Assembly (NCBI GenBank): GCA_021780055.1
Contig: JAJXZM010000043.1
Coordinates: 1 to 7,070 of the forward strand
Source of the DNA: Acidobacteriota bacterium
Lineage (GTDB): Bacteria; Acidobacteriota; Terriglobia; UBA7540
DNA length: 7,070 nt
Reading direction: 5' to 3'
Both the position numbers and the translations under genes were made by a program. Positions 6,672 through 7,070 of the stretch are shown piece by piece. The notes under the pieces were generated by a model that was not told the DNA's origin, searched no databases, and saw only the letters and a program-made list of their open reading frames with translations. Numbering within the stretch: the stretch's first letter is position 1; every line of letters starts with the position of its first letter.

Positions 6672-6984
6672 GCTGAGCGTCTCTTACAGGCCCGGAGGCC
6701 ATCCAGAGAATGGGTCGATCTAAATATTCGTATTCGCAACATAGCTGCTATCCGTGCTTTCCATAACCTTCGCGGCGGCCTGCTTCCTGTGCATGACGAG
6801 GAGACTTTTCGCCGCAATGCAGCAAGAATAAACTGCCTCCATCAATCCGTTTCAGGCCGTCACCATGCGCTGACAAAGCCTCCGCTTTCATAGAACGCCT
6901 CCACTCCTCGGGTTCAAGGCACACCCTCGCGCTCTGGCCCGAAACTCGTATCATGTTGCTCCCGGCTCATATTGGAATCTGGGC

Positions 6985-6990
6985 TATACT
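6985..6990 (+). promoter_or_regulatory. Possible -10 element for the right-edge gene
   Basis: TATACT matches the -10 consensus at five of six bases and sits 48 nt before the proposed start at 7033. No good -35 is found at 16-18 nt; the nearest TTG-containing hexamer is about 23 nt away, so the call is weak. Confidence -1.
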
Positions 6991-7014
6991 GAGTTGACTT
7001 TGGCACCAACTTGC

Positions 7015-7020
7015 AGGAGG
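7015..7020 (+). promoter_or_regulatory. Shine-Dalgarno of the right-edge gene
   Basis: A perfect AGGAGG lies 12 nt before a TTG at 7033. No ATG or GTG follows in any frame before the window ends, so the TTG is the only visible start it could serve; the spacing is somewhat long. Confidence -1.
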
Positions 7021-7032
7021 ACCAGGGAACCC

Positions 7033-7070
7033 TTGGCGCCCAGAATTATTGATATCCGCCAGTTGAAGCT
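7033..7070 (+). CDS. Start of an unidentified plus-strand gene, cut by the window edge
   Basis: Twelve codons are visible, reading MAPRIIDIRQLK from a TTG start and remaining open to the edge. Support comes from the consensus AGGAGG upstream and a TATACT further back. The short N-terminus recalls acetyltransferase (GNAT-type) proteins that open with an 'I-D-I/L-R-x-L/F' strand, but twelve residues cannot establish a family. It is transcribed away from the hydrolase gene. Confidence -1.
   Translation, partial: MAPRIIDIRQLK

Larger units (their letters stand above)
6672..7032. other. Divergent intergenic region
   Basis: About 360 bases lie between the oppositely oriented hydrolase gene and the right-edge gene. 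A 68-codon minus-strand frame (6748-6954) has a GGGAG four bases before its ATG, but it shows no third-position GC bias and no recognisable motif, so it is not called as a gene. The region must hold promoters for both directions. A plausible -10 is seen only for the plus strand; no good minus-strand promoter could be picked. Confidence -1.

Noticed and set aside
6748..6954. A 68-codon minus-strand frame with a GGGAG before its ATG
   Set aside because: There is no third-position bias, no recognisable motif and no membrane or signal segment; it is kept only as a remark on the intergenic region.

Overview
The window looks like a GC-rich Gram-negative chromosome. It encodes lipid A enzymes and a three-part efflux pump that spans both membranes. 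The protein style (CzcA-like permease, an OMF without a lipid anchor, an lpxD outside the usual bam-lpx-fabZ cluster) is compatible with Acidobacteriota, but that is an impression and not a demonstration. Nearly all genes lie on the minus strand, so transcription runs from high to low coordinates. One gene appears to start on the plus strand at the extreme right edge.

Right part (about 7070 to 3594): a divergent intergenic region (6672-7032) separates a plus-strand gene fragment (7033-7070, cut by the window) from a minus-strand group of three genes. These are a membrane-anchored alpha/beta hydrolase (5724-6671), an LpxL/HtrB-like acyltransferase (4677-5645) and lpxD (3594-4613). Gaps of 78 and 63 nt suggest one transcript. 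LpxD and the LpxL-like protein point to lipid A or related glycolipid acylation; the role of the hydrolase in this group is unknown.

Left part (about 3490 to 1): a gap of about 340 bases carries a convincing minus-strand promoter with a perfect TTGACA (3459-3486). It is followed by a likely heavy-metal efflux operon. The order is a small His/Cys-containing membrane protein (2849-3256), a TolC-type outer-membrane factor (1440-2750), a lipoprotein periplasmic adaptor (256-1443, ATGA overlap with the previous gene), and the N-terminus of a CusA/CzcA-type RND permease (1-201, continuing beyond the window). Together the last three would form a trans-envelope pump that expels metal cations. The small first protein has HHH and CPAC motifs and may be an accessory metal-binding component. 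The metal cannot be assigned because the permease's substrate-determining parts lie outside the window.

No RNA gene, CRISPR array, insertion sequence or clear rho-independent terminator was found. The least conventional items are the small HHH/CPAC protein heading the pump operon and the two dyads between it and the outer-membrane factor gene.
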